The translations under genes and the position numbers were made by a program. The notes beneath the pieces are model-generated. The model saw only the letters and a program-made list of their open reading frames with translations, was not told the origin of the DNA and ran no database searches. Shown here in pieces: positions 41,495 to 51,805 of a DNA stretch of 64,000 nucleotides. Every line of letters starts with the position of its first letter. Position 1 is the stretch's first letter. Origin of the DNA: Tupaia tana (lineage: Eukaryota; Chordata; Mammalia; Scandentia; Tupaiidae); contig JAKSZU010000004.1 of the NCBI GenBank assembly GCA_026018925.1, positions 14,896,964 to 14,960,963 on the forward strand. Reading direction: 5' to 3'.

Positions 41495-42957
41495 ATCCCC
41501 CATTTTTTCTTGAAAGCCCTATAGCACAGAAGGACTCAGACTGCACGTGCCTAGGATCAAATTCAAGGTAGGACCTGTGGGATCCCCAAGCCCCTTTCTC
41601 CAGGCGTCTGTCCCCTGGAGTATCTCCCAGGCCAGGGCAGGTCCAATTGTAGCAGAAGCTGCAACCATGGCCTCGCAGGCTGGAAGTAGTATCCAAAGCA
41701 ACAAAGCCCTGCGGGACAAGAGCAAGCGCCTTCTCTGAGTGTGGGAGCCACCCTCTCAGGCTGCAGGGAATCATGTTTGTTCTGGAAAACAGAGGAGCAG
41801 AAACAGGAGGTCTTCATTTGGATTCTGAGCACAGGGGCCTCCCTCACATCCCCACTTGAACCTTCTCTGGATTTTGCCGGCTTATCATGTCTCCTCTGTG
41901 TGAACGGCTGCCTGGGCTGGGCCCGCTCCCCCTCTGAGGGCCTTGAGGCCAGACCCCCGCATGTCGCTGCATCCCAAATAAACAGAATTCCAAGTCCAAA
42001 GGCAGTGATGGATAATGTGGATTTTTTACTGACAGTTTTGTGAGATGACCGAGGAGTCGGAATGTTCCCACAAGCGCCTGAGCTCTTCTGCCCTTCTGCC
42101 GGGAGCCTCCACACACCCCTCCCCTCGTGCTCCAATCTTACCTCCTTCCCGTCTCCTGTCTCCTGTGGAGGCCCCAGCCTCCTCCCCACACTCCTTCCAA
42201 AGTCAGCCTTAGCCAGACAGAGGCTCTTGGTGGGGCTCTTGCTCGCCCATTGCCCAGCATCTCCTGGGAATCCTTGGTTCATTCCCTCACCTTCTGCTTG
42301 GGAAATACTTTCTGGCAAAGGGAAGTGGGAATGTGGTGTGCTCGTGTCCTGGAGTCTCTTCTGGCCTAAGCCAGCCTCCAGGGCCCTCCTCCCCTCACGC
42401 CCCATCCCTGCCTTTGTCTCTGAAGTGCAGCTAAGAGCAGAAGCTTGCCAGCCCTGGCCAGGCTCTTCAGTCGCTCTCTATTCAAGGTCTGTCCTCGGAC
42501 TCCAGCATGGACCACAGGGGACCCTCAGAGATTGCCAAAGCCTTGGGTGACAGCCTGGAGCAAACTCCTGAGTCCCAGCATCGGCCTGGAGTGGAGCCAG
42601 CAAGCTGAACCTTCTGTCTGGGTCATTGCTCTGCCCCTTTCAGTGCCCTCTTCCCAGGAGGGCCTCTTTGTCCATGTCACAGTCTGCCACAGATGCCCTC
42701 AACTGCCATGGTCCATGTACACTGGCAAGGCTGGGGACAGTGAACAGCGTCACACCATGAAGCCCTGGGCTGTTCTTGTTTTTTTCTAAGGCTGTATGAC
42801 CCTTCCTGGGGCCTACGGGTGCCAGGAGACCCAGCAATCCCCACGGACCAAAGCTGCTAGCTCAAAGATGAACTAGGCAGTGGTATCCAGCCAGGTCCAG
42901 GGCCTGACTGAGGGGCCCTGAACGTAGGGACTTGTCTGTTAAGAATTTGACCTCAGA
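41495..42957. other. SINE-poor GC-rich stretch, no gene recognised
   Basis: About 1.45 kb. The longest frame of the whole window (280 codons, minus strand, 42405-41563) lies here, with overlapping frames of 120-160 codons on the other strand. Composition (Gly, Arg, Ser, Pro-rich) and the absence of any domain motif suggest chance frames in GC-rich DNA. No splice-site or start-context evidence was found. Confidence 0.5.
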
Positions 42958-43230
42958 GGGACCAGCAGTTAGCATAATGGCTATGTCGCTGGACTCCCAC
43001 GTAGTCGACCGCGGTTCACGTCCCGGACCTGGTGGCTTAAAACTCACGCTGGGCGCGTGTGCGTGCATGCCCAAGATCCTGAGAGGAGAATGGAGGGGAA
43101 GGGATTGCGGCGTGACCATCCCCCCTGGGGGGTGATTTCTCGCTTTCTGTCTCTCTGTCTCTCTGTCTCTCTCGGTCTGTCTGGCGAGCGCACGCACCCT
43201 ATAGCGAAAACCTCTCCAAAAAAAAAAAAA
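42958..43230 (+). mobile_element. SINE type A, young copy
   Basis: CpG-rich full-length copy with intact A and B box positions (B box GGTTCACGTCC has one change). It sits between AAGAATTTGACCTCAG at 42941 and a decayed GATTTTGACTT at 43239. Confidence 0.94.
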
Positions 43231-43299
43231 GAGAGAGAGATTTTGACTTCCTGACCTTGGGCTCCGCGGGCTGCAGGTTGGGGTTTGGTCGGTGCGGTC

Positions 43300-43509
43300 A
43301 TGTCCATCTTCACGCCGCTGCTCCTGAGGGGCCTGACAGGCCCGGCCCGGCGGCTCCCGGTGCCGCGCGTTCAGATCCATTCCAAGGCGCCAAAGGAGCA
43401 GCTCGGGACCATGGATCTTGCCATTGGGCTCACTTCCTGCTTCCTGTGTTTCCTCCTGCCATCGGGCTGGGTCCTGTCACACCTGGAGAGCTACAAGAAG
43501 CGGGAGTGA
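43300..43509 (+). CDS. 69-codon COX8A-like open frame in the retrocopy
   Basis: The ATG at 43300 is chosen because it gives the family's usual presequence start. An in-frame TTG lies 15 bases upstream but would add residues not found in COX8A. Membrane segment at about residues 39-55. No frameshift or stop. Whether it is transcribed cannot be told from sequence. Confidence 0.7.
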   Translation: MSIFTPLLLRGLTGPARRLPVPRVQIHSKAPKEQLGTMDLAIGLTSCFLCFLLPSGWVLSHLESYKKRE

Positions 43510-43753
43510 GGGGGCCATCCTCTCCCTCACCCTGTGTCCGGACCACCCCCCTGCCAGCCCATCTTGATCATGTCTGCTGCATTCCTGGCTGGCCTCCCCT
43601 GGATCATGTCGTTCAATTCCAGTCACCTCTTCTGCAACCATGACTTCTCGATGTCTCCGTGGCGACATCCTGGGACCACATATATTGGCCCTGCTTGGTA
43701 GGGTCCCCTTATAACAATAAAGTCTATTTAAACCTTGAAAAAAAAAAAAAAAA
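43510..43753 (+). other. retrocopied 3' UTR with AATAAA and poly(A)
   Basis: AATAAAGTC at about 43715 lies about 20 bases before the A tail. This shows reverse transcription of a processed, polyadenylated mRNA. Confidence 0.9.
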
Positions 43754-43768
43754 AGAATTTGACCTCAG

Positions 43769-44239
43769 GGGTCCAGTAGGTGGCACGGTGGTTAAGAATG
43801 CTGGACTCCGGGACCAGCAGTTAGCGTAATGGCTATGTCGCTGGACTCCCACGTAGTTGACCGCGGTTCGAGTCCCGGACCCGGCGGCTTAAACTCACGC
43901 CGGGCGCGTGTGCGTGCGTGCCCAAGATCCCGAGAGGAGAATGGAGGAGAAGGGATTGCGGCGTGGCCATCCCCCCTGGGGGGTGATTTCTCGCTTTCTA
44001 TCTCTCTGTCTCTCTCTGTCTGTCTGGCGAGCGCACGCGCCCTATAGCAAAAACCTCTCCAAAAAAAGAAAAAATAAAAAATAAAAAAAAAAATAAAGAA
44101 TGCTGGACTCCCACATGGCTGACCATGGTTCAAGTCCCGGACCTGGCAGCTTGCTTTCTTACTTTCTCTCTCACACTCTGTCCGTCTCTGGTCAATTTAA
44201 AATAAGTAAATAAAGTTAAATAAAATAATTTAAAAAAAA
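43769..44239 (+). mobile_element. SINE type B, split by type A
   Basis: Head GGTCCAGTAGGTGGCACGG at 43769-43809. Body and tail resume at 44112-44239. Confidence 0.93.
43810..44095 (+). mobile_element. SINE type A nested in type B, youngest-looking copy
   Basis: Reference copy for type A. A box TAGCGTAATGG and B box GGTTCGAGTCC are both perfect. The body is CpG-rich, with GGCCATCCCCCCTGGGGGG and end CCTATAGCAAAAACCTCTCC. AAGAATGCTGGACTCC on both sides (43794-43809 and 44096-44111) is a 16-base target-site duplication. An intact internal Pol III promoter makes it potentially transcribable. Confidence 0.97.
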
Positions 44240-44247
44240 AAGAATTT

Positions 44248-44514
44248 GGGACCAGCAGTTAGCGTAATGGCTATGTCGCTGGACTCCCGTGTAGTCGACC
44301 ATGGTTCGAGTCCTGGACCCAGTGGCTTAAACTCATGCTGAATGTGTGTGCGTGCGTGCCCAGGATCCTGAGAGGAAAATGGAGGAAAAGGGATTTTGGC
44401 GTGGCCATCCCCCCAGGGGGTGATTTCTGTCTCTCTGTCTCTCTGTCTTTCTGGCGAGCACACGCGCCCTATAGCAAAAACCTCTCAAAAAATTTTAAAA
44501 ATTAAAAAAATAAA
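44248..44514 (+). mobile_element. SINE type A
   Basis: Full-length copy between AAGAATTTG (44239) and AAAGAATTTGACTTCA (44515). Confidence 0.95.
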
Positions 44515-44531
44515 AAGAATTTGACTTCATT

Positions 44532-44984
44532 GGGGTCAGCAGGTGGTGTGGTGGTTAAGGTGCTAGACTCCCACATGGTCGACCACGAATCAAGTCCCAA
44601 ACCTGGCAGCTTGCTTTCTCACTTTCTCTCTTGTGCACGTGCATGCATGTGCCTGGTAGCAAAATTTAAAAATAATAATAATTATAAATGAAATTAAATA
44701 AATAATTCTTTTTGAGGGGAGAGATTTTTGCTATAGAGCGTGTGTGCTTGCCGGAACAACAGAGACAGAGAGACAGAAAGAGAGAAATCATCCCCCTGGG
44801 GGATGGCCACGCCGCAATCCCTTCTCCATTCTCCTCTTGGGATCTTGGGCACGTACGCACATGTGCCTGGCGTGAGTTTAAGCCACCGGGTCCGGGACTC
44901 AAACCACAGTCAACTACGTGGGAGACCAGCGACGCAGCCATTACGCTAACTGCTGGTCCCAAAATAAATAATTCTTTATAAAAA
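44532..44984 (+). mobile_element. SINE type B, tail split by type A
   Basis: Head GGGGTCAGCAGGTGGTGTGG. The tail AATAAATAATTCTTT appears both before and after the inserted type A. Followed by AATAATTTGACCTT. Confidence 0.92.
44713..44960 (-). mobile_element. SINE type A nested in type B tail
   Basis: Reverse-strand full-length copy. AAATAAATAATTCTTT on both sides is the target-site duplication. Confidence 0.94.
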
Positions 44985-45001
44985 CAAATAATTTGACCTT
45001 A

Positions 45002-45950
45002 TCACCTACAGCCCTCATGCTCTCCCCCTCTGATGCCTCCCCTCACCAAAAGCTAAACATGGGTGCCCCTCCAGATGCTAGAGGGCCTAACGTTACTCAG
45101 AAAAACGTGGCTAAATCGTTCCTGCATCAGCTGACTTCAGCCCTCCGGGTTCTCAAAGCTGTGCTGCGGACCTTGTTCATCCAAACATCTCTGGATCCCA
45201 CGCGTGTGAGAGAGCGCCTCACCACTCCGGGCAATCCAGGATGACTAACTTGACAACAGAACCAAGCACGTCACCTCCTTGCTCTGCACCAGAGGTCAGA
45301 GCCCTGGGCTCACAGCACCATGGCTTTGGCATTGGAAGACTCGGCTTGATTCTCCAGACTCACATCCTGAAAGGATTTCCATGCAGGTGACTGAAGAGGA
45401 GTCTCCAGGAAGAATCAGAAGGAGAGTTGAGAGGAGGAACCATGAAAGGAAGCGGGTAGAGGAGGGACGGCGATGTCCCACAGAGGGTGGCTTTGGCCCC
45501 ATCCCTCAGTGGTAGGGTTCGGGGGCTTTGAGCTGGTGATGTCCCCATGTCAGGATTCACTGCCCAGGGAGTGCGGAGCTGCAAGGTACGCACTCCATGC
45601 GTTTACTTCAAGTGGGTCCTGATGCCTGATGGTTGTCTCTGGCAAAGAGAGAGTGCAGGCAGTTGGAGACAAAGGCCCAGGCTGCTGGTGTGTGAAAGCG
45701 ACGCAGGGGCATGTGGGCCCAGCACTGACAGCCGGCTGTAGACGCTGTAATTATTTCTGAAGGCAAACTTTTGCTATCTGAGGCCTGCCACCCTGTCACA
45801 CCTCTCTAACATATCCTAGCTACTACTCCAATACTCCAAGTCATCTTCCATCCTGTCCCCTGGCATTTGCTCAGCTAGTCGGTGAAGCAGACTTGGAACC
45901 CAAACCAGTCCGAGTAGGTCTGCTCCCAACTCCTCTTCTGCCCAGGAAAA
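45002..45950. other. no recognised feature
   Basis: SINE-free DNA with chance frames up to 83 codons, none recognisable. Confidence 0.5.
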
Positions 45951-45959
45951 GAATCAACT

Positions 45960-46233
45960 TTTTTTTTTTTTTTTTGAGAGGTTTTTGCTATAAGGCGTGT
46001 GTGCTTGCCAGAAAGACAGAGAGGGACAGAGGGACAGAGAGACAGAAAGCGAGAAAACACCTCCCGGGAGGATGGCCACACCGTAATCCCTTCTCCTCCA
46101 TTCTCCTCTGGGGGTCTTGGGCACACACGCACACGCGCCTAGTGTGAGTTTAAGCCACCGGGTCCGCGACTTGAACTGTGGTTGACTACATGGGAGTCCA
46201 GCGAAATAGCCATTACGCTAAGTGCTGGTTCCA
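45960..46233 (-). mobile_element. SINE type A
   Basis: Reverse-strand copy. AGAATCAACTT lies on both sides (45950 and 46234). Confidence 0.95.
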
Positions 46234-46259
46234 GAATCAACTTCTTAAACTGTTAGTCT

Positions 46260-46490
46260 GGAACCAGCAGGTGGCATAGTGGCTACATCACTGGACTCCA
46301 CATGGCCAACTACAGTTAGAGTCCTGGACCCAGAAGTGTGCCCAAAATCCTGAGAGGAGAATGGAGGAGAAGGGATTGTGGCATGGCCATCCCCTCTCAG
46401 GGAGGCGATTTCTCACTTTCTGTCTCTGTTCTGTTTCTCCAGTGAGCACATGTGCCCTATAGCAAAAAGCCCTCTTAAAAAAAAAAGAGA
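46260..46490 (+). mobile_element. SINE type A, internally deleted
   Basis: Head GGAACCAGCAGGTGGCATAG. About 30 bases are missing after GGACCCAGAAG, where the GCGTGTGCGTGCGTG segment normally lies. Confidence 0.9.
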
Positions 46491-46499
46491 GAGAAAAGA

Positions 46500-47444
46500 A
46501 AAGAAGCTGTTGGTCTGTTGAGGCTGCAGTTTTCTGTATCCTCATAAAGGGAGATAGAAATCCCTTCTCTGTAAGGGGTAGCAAGTACCCTGGGTATACC
46601 GTATACCCCACAGAGCAGAAAGCCTCTAAGCAGGGAGGGTGTCCATCTGATTGGCTGCCAGATTTCCACCCTCTTATCCATCCTCTGCTCCAGCAGCTGG
46701 ATCGGCTGCTAGGTTTCTCTGTACCCCATGGGTGCTGAAACTTGCCTCCCCACTTCCCACCCCAGGTTAGGAGGTTCTCAGCCCTCCCTGACCATACTTC
46801 TTCCTTCTCTTCTGCTGTCCCCAGATCGAGTGTCAGGGAGAGGCTTCCCACATCTCTTTGGACATGTGGGTGTCTCACCCCAATGCGGGTCGAGGCTTCA
46901 CGGGGCTCCCATTCCAAAGGGTCAGTAGTCACCTTCCTCTCCCCTCACCTTCCTCTCCTCCTCACCATCCATCTCGCACCCACTTCTCACCAAAAGAAAG
47001 GACTGTCTTCCCTGGCCTTACTGGGGCATTTGCTATCCAGCTCGTCATGGGGGTTAGGGTCGGCGTCCTCACACAAGTGATTGCCAGCACTCTGGGTCTC
47101 CCTGGAGGAAAGGTGTTTGAATGGCCCATCTGAACAGGACTAGCCTGTGGCTACATGTCAGGGATCCTGGCCATCCCCTTTGGATATGGGGTTTCCTCTG
47201 TGCTAAGCTATCTGCTCCCTATTCTGGGACCACCAAATCCATTTTGAAACCCTGTTTTCCAGCTATAACCCGGCCCTGTACCTGGGTGAATTGTAAGGAG
47301 CCTCTCGGTTGTGTCAACAGGAACACCAGCTCAAATTTCTTTAAGTATTATAAAAAATGGGGAATTTCCTGCCTCGTTGATTGAAAAGTCACAGGAGCAG
47401 TTAGCTTCAGGCTCAGTTAAATCCAGGTGCTTAAGCTGAGGGTT
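46500..47444. other. unassigned; holds a short block repeated near 49.7 kb
   Basis: No gene recognised. At 46993-47065 GGGGCATTTGCTATCCAGCT and TCGTCATGGGGGTTAGG match 49756-49795. Confidence 0.45.
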
Positions 47445-47640
47445 GGTAAACTACAGCCTGTGAGTCAAAACCAGCCTGCCACCTGTTTTGTAAATAACTT
47501 CTCTGGAACAGTGCCACGCTTGTTACGTACAGCCTATGACTGCTTTTATGCTACCATTGCTGTTGAGTAGCTGCGACAGGCCCACAAAGCTGAAAATATT
47601 TACTACTGGCTCTTTACGGGGGAAGTTTGCCAACTCCTAG
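47445..47640 (+). mobile_element. hAT-type MER DNA transposon fossil
   Basis: GGTTGGTAAACTACAGCCTG, CCTGTTTTGTAAATAACTTC, GTTGAGTAGCTGCGACAGG, AAAATATTTACTACTGGCTC and AAGTTTGCCAACTCCTAG follow a common mammalian non-autonomous hAT element. I do not trust my memory for its exact name. Confidence 0.75.
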
Positions 47641-49190
47641 CTTAAACAATATCAACAGGAATCTACCTTTATCTCTTTATGCCTGAGATTGTTGTCACTC
47701 TCCCACGTCCCTGCCCCCTGAACTACAAAGACCAGCTGAGGCGTGGCTCCCCAAGTGAAACTGGAGCGTGGTCCCCAGGAGGGGCATACATGGCTCCTGA
47801 GCAGGCCAAAACGGCAGATGTCCGCTCCACGGGCACTGGTCTCGTTTCTGCTCAGTGTTCGATCAGTGACAAACTGTAAGCCATTTGGAGTTTATCCTTC
47901 AGCTTGGTGGCATACTGAGTGAGTGTCCCTGTGTGTCCCCTTGTTATCAAGCCCAAAGCAAGATCAGTAAGTGGCTGTGGCCCCAGCCCAACTACCACAA
48001 TCCAGAAAGTGCAGTCAGCAACGTCATTCCCAGGGCCTCCCACAATTAGGGTGTCCTCATGCCGGCCCCTCTGCCCTTTCTCATTTGGATAGAACATGCC
48101 AAGCACGTTTATAAAGTCCTGTTAAATCTCTTGGGTTGGAGTATCCCCTTCGGGGAGCGATCTTAGCCTTGCCAATTGAAATTCTACTGGTAAAATGACT
48201 CAAATGCTCCCAAGTTTAGACTTTCTTAAGAGAGAAAGTCTAAAACCAGGAAACCCAGCAACTGAAAAGAACACCTCTCATCACACCTCTGCCCCAGAGG
48301 ATGCTTCTTGATTCCTGGTGGGGTACCTGGACCCAGCAGGCCGTGTACATCCAGGCCTTGACTGTGCAAGTTTAGATGATAACAACCAAAGTGCGCCATT
48401 TCCTGAGTGTCTCACTCGGAGCCATCTCCAGGCAGGCTGGCTGGTGAGCAGTGTTTTTGCAAATGCACTGGGGCGCAGGTGTCGCATTTTACTTGGATGT
48501 TCTCTGCCATCTTAGGCGTCCAGAGGAACCATGCCCTAATTAGCCCCAGCATCTGTTCCCTCCCCAAGGCCTGAAATCAGCATGCGTGGATCTCAGTGCT
48601 GGGGCAGCCTTTTTGAAAAAGTCTCAACTACTTCCACACTGCGTTTACGAGACACAGAGAATCCTACGTGATACCCAGTAATTAGAGAAACCTCTGTCCT
48701 TCCTAGAGTAGGACGTTCAGGCTTTAAGAGGAGCTTTGTACTCTCCCCGCCTAAAGGACCTACTTCCCCTTCACTAGCAACCACAGCTCCACATCTTCCT
48801 CATCAAGCTATTTGCTGAGTTCCCCAGCTCCATCTAGGGCAAGGAGGTAGATCTGGGTTATATAATTCCAGGCTGTAAGTACAGCGTCTGAGGGCTGCCC
48901 CAGGCTGTCAGCCAAGCCATTTTTCCAGACCCCTTTGTCATTCCAAATGGCCTACACTCCCTCATTAAAGATGGTTCCCATGACCTGCGGACATGACCTT
49001 TGTAACTGAGCAGCTGCATCTTCAGAGCACAGGATAACAATGCTGGAGTGACAAGCCACTGGAGCTCGCACCCAGCTTGTCTCCTAATAGCCAATACAGT
49101 GCTAGGAAGTGAGGAGTGTAGGCGCCTACACCTGGAAGGTGTGCTATACTCACACTTCTTCCACAATTCTGTTTTCCTTTCCTTCCTTTC
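47641..49190. other. SINE-free stretch, no gene recognised
   Basis: About 1.5 kb of moderately GC-rich DNA with short chance frames on both strands. An ancient ERV remnant cannot be excluded but nothing specific supports it. Confidence 0.45.
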
Positions 49191-49214
49191 TTCCTTTCTT
49201 TCTTTTTCTTTTTT

Positions 49215-49467
49215 CTTTTTGTTTTGTTTTGTTTTATTTTGCTGCAGGGCACATGTGCTTGTTGGAGGAAGGGTGGGGGAGAGAAATCACCCCCCAAGAG
49301 AGGGTGGCCATGCTGCAATCCTTTCTCCTCCATTCTCCTCTCCGGAATTTGGGCACACACGCACATGTACCTGGCATGATTCATGCCTCTGGGTTTGGGA
49401 CTCAAACTAAGGACTTGGCCATGTGGGGTTCAGCTGCCTTAACCTCTATGCCACCTGCTGGACCCCA
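49215..49467 (-). mobile_element. SINE type A, old divergent copy
   Basis: Reverse-strand copy, GCTGCAGGGCACATGTGC to CACCTGCTGGACCCC. Confidence 0.82.
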
Positions 49468-49479
49468 TGTATTCTTTTT

Positions 49480-49662
49480 ATTTTTAAAGAATTATGTTAT
49501 TTAACTTTACTTATTTACTTACTTATTTTAATTTGACCAGAGAGGGACAGAGAAAGAGATAGAGAAAGTGAGAAAGCAAGCCTCCAGGTCCAGGACTTGA
49601 ACCATGGTCAGCCATGTGGGAGTCCAGCTCCCTTAACCACCACACCACTTGCCACCCCCAGA
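49480..49662 (-). mobile_element. SINE type B
   Basis: Reverse-strand copy. CCATGTATTCTT flanks both ends (49465 and 49667). Confidence 0.93.
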
Positions 49663-49689
49663 CCTCCATGTATTCTTAATAACCCATTC

Positions 49690-49806
49690 ACACTTCATAT
49701 CTGGTCATCACGATGTTGAGTAGTTTGTATGCAAGAAAGGACTCTCTTTGGTCTCACTGGGGTATTTGCTGTTCAGCTTGCCATGGGGGTTCTGATCAGT
49801 GTTCTC
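49690..49806. repeat. two blocks repeated elsewhere in the window
   Basis: GTTGAGTAGTTTGTATGCAA at 49714 recurs as ATTGAGTAGTTTGTATGCAA at 51035. The next block, GGGGTATTTGCTGTTCAGCT at 49759, recurs at 47018. The two partners lie apart, so this is a mosaic of a dispersed element. Confidence 0.65.
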
Positions 49807-49875
49807 AGATATGGTCTCTGTTGCAGCTACTCAACTGCAGTTGTAAAGTAAAAGCACTCATAGACAACACATAAA
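49806..49875 (-). mobile_element. hAT-type MER fragment
   Basis: ATATGGTCTCTGTTGCAGCT, ACTCAACTGCAGTTGTAAAG and CATAGACAACACATAAACC are the reverse-strand counterpart of the element at 47445. Confidence 0.7.
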
Positions 49876-50554
49876 CCAACAATACGTAAAGTTATTTTCA
49901 AACTCTGGTCTGTTTGGAGATATTGGGCCTCACTGCCAGATGGACTTGGATGAGAAAATATTGCAATTTTATTATTCCCATCAGTCCAATATAATACTAC
50001 CTTCTATTTATTTGCCTCAGATCAAGATTGCTTGTCTGCTTGGCATCCTTCCCTACAGATAACCCTCCCTCCCTCCCTCATTTCACGTGATTTAGGTAAC
50101 ACTGATTCCCCATTCAGTCCTCCCCTCAGTGCCCAAAGGTAAGTATGTTTCTGACACAGCCCTGCAAATGAGACTATTCCATTTCTCTTGCCCGTAATGA
50201 TTAGTTCAGGAATGGGCACATGGCCAAGCTGGCCAATCAGAATCTTCCTTGGGAGTTTTCTGTCAAAACTATTAAGAGAATGCTCTTTCATTTTCTGAGA
50301 AGCGATCTGGAGCTGCTTGTGCCCATTTTCACTGTCCACATGAAGGACAAATTCTGCAAAAGAAGAGAATGAGGCCAACAAGCAAAGTGAGCCAGAGGAT
50401 AAGCAGAGACAAGAGATGGAGAGAGACAGAGACAGACACAGACACAGACAGAAACTTGGTAACCATTATCTGAGCCACTTCTGAATATCTACTCTTTGAG
50501 CAAATAACATATTATAGCCCTCAATTTATTATTTCATTTGAGTGTAAAATTATA
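49876..50554. other. no recognised feature
   Basis: A 119-codon reverse frame at 50381-50022 shows no family resemblance. A GACAGA repeat lies at 50423-50450. Confidence 0.45.
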
Positions 50555-50795
50555 GCTGAGAGTCAGGCCCATGGAGCAGTGGTTAAGTACTGGACGCTGG
50601 GAGCTGGATCCCACATGGCCAACTGTGGTTCTAGTACATGACCCACATCCTGATGGGATGGAGAAATGGAGGAAAAAGGATTGCAGTGTGACCATGCCCC
50701 CTTGAGGAGTTCTTCCTCTCTTTCTCATTTCTCTTACTCAGGTGAGCACAAGTACCCTCTAGCAAATTAAAAAAAAAAAAAAAAAAAAAATCATA
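50555..50795 (+). mobile_element. SINE type A, old divergent copy
   Basis: Old subgroup: CATGGAGCAGTGGTTAAG, GGATCCCACATGGCCAACTG, end CCCTCTAGCAAATTAAAA and poly(A). Confidence 0.8.
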
Positions 50796-51373
50796 GTCGA
50801 AAGCAGAAAATTCAACAAATAAGGAATCTTGAGAAAATGGGAAGTTATTGACACAAGGGCTTTTGAGAATGTAAAGCATTGGGCTGGACATAGTTTTCTG
50901 TGTGGTGAAGATTAGGAGTGTGTTGGAAGGTACAAGGAACAGAAAGAGAGGGAGAGAGAGTGTATTAACCATATGGAGTTAAGATCTTACTTCAAATTAC
51001 ATTTATTCTTATTTTACATCTTGTCATCATGATATTGAGTAGTTTGTATGCAAGAAGCTCTACTATAATATTCCACTCTAACTAGAATGGTTTATTGTTT
51101 TATAACCCTTAACCTTGAGACTATGATGCTTGTTTACTGTAGAAAATTGTATTTACTCATTGTAAGTTTGTTATAGGAAATTGAACTTTCTATCAACCTT
51201 GTAATATTTAACCCGCTGAGCGTGACCTCAGCACTCTTGTTTTATTTAAACCTACCAGCAGTATAAGACTGGTATCATTTCTTGACATTAGGAAGAAGTA
51301 TTTGTAAGTTTTTCCCCTTGCATAAGATATAAGAGAAAAATAAATACTGACTATAAGACTCTTATTAAAAACA
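50796..51373 (+). other. unassigned; LTR-like or transcript-like 3' end
   Basis: AT-rich DNA with AAAAATAAATACTGACTATA shortly before 51373, like a poly(A) region of an LTR or mRNA. It shares the ATTGAGTAGTTTGTATGC block with 49714. No frame. Confidence 0.35.
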
Positions 51374-51655
51374 AGGAGCAGCAGTTGGCATAATGGCTAT
51401 GTCACTGAACTCCCATGTAGTTGACTGCGGTTCAAGTCCTGGACCCGGTGGCTTAAACTCACGCCAGGGGCATGTGCGTGCGTGCCCAAGATCCCGAGAG
51501 GAGAATGAAGGAGAAGGGATTGCGGCGTGGCCATTCCCCCAGGGGGTGATTTCTCGCTTTCTCTCTCTCTGTCTCTCTCTGTCTTTCTGATGAGCACACG
51601 TGCCCTGTAGCAAAAACCTCTCAAAAAAAAAAAAAAAAAAAAAAAAAAAAGAAAA
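51374..51655 (+). mobile_element. SINE type A
   Basis: Head AAGGAGCAGCAGTTGGC and intact body. The poly(A) of about 28 is followed by GAAA repeats. Confidence 0.94.
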
Positions 51656-51682
51656 AGAAAGAAAGAAAGAAAAAACACAATG

Positions 51683-51805
51683 CAGACCAGAAGGTGGCAT
51701 GGTGGTTAAGGGTGCTAGACTCCCACATGGCCGATCGTGGTTTGAGTCTTGGACCTGGAGGCTTGCTTTCTCACTTTTTAATATTAAAATAATAATAATA
51801 AATAT
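51683..51805 (+). mobile_element. SINE type B, short
   Basis: Head CAGACCAGAAGGTGGCATGG. The TC-rich part is lost and the tail is ATTAAAATAATAATAATAAAT. Confidence 0.88.

Larger units (their letters stand above)
43251..43753 (+). pseudogene. COX8A: COX8A processed retrocopy with intact frame
   Basis: Intronless copy of the mRNA for cytochrome c oxidase subunit 8A, a small inner-membrane subunit of respiratory complex IV. The frame at 43300-43509 is complete. It starts [19 protein letters not shown] (the mitochondrial presequence) and continues through VQIHS. The single membrane segment [17 protein letters not shown] follows, and it ends HLESYKKRE. It has 69 residues, the normal precursor length. 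A 5' UTR-like leader lies upstream, a 3' UTR follows with AATAAA at about 43715, and a poly(A) tail ends at 43753. The flanks carry the AAGAATTTGACCTCA duplication. The uninterrupted frame could mean a recent insertion or a used gene. No CpG-island promoter is seen, so I call it a retrocopy of unknown activity. Confidence 0.93.

Noticed and set aside
43810..43885. tRNA gene
   Set aside because: The A and B boxes match a tRNA (closest by eye to tRNA-Arg or tRNA-Ile), but there is no proper cloverleaf acceptor stem or CCA-side match, and the unit is the head of a 260-base dispersed SINE.
46858..47384. Retroviral envelope-like coding remnant
   Set aside because: A few hydrophobic stretches looked suggestive, but frames are broken and no diagnostic motif or flanking LTR was found. 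Left unassigned.
49876..50554. 119-codon reverse frame
   Set aside because: No family resemblance, no start or splice context and no repeat of the pattern.
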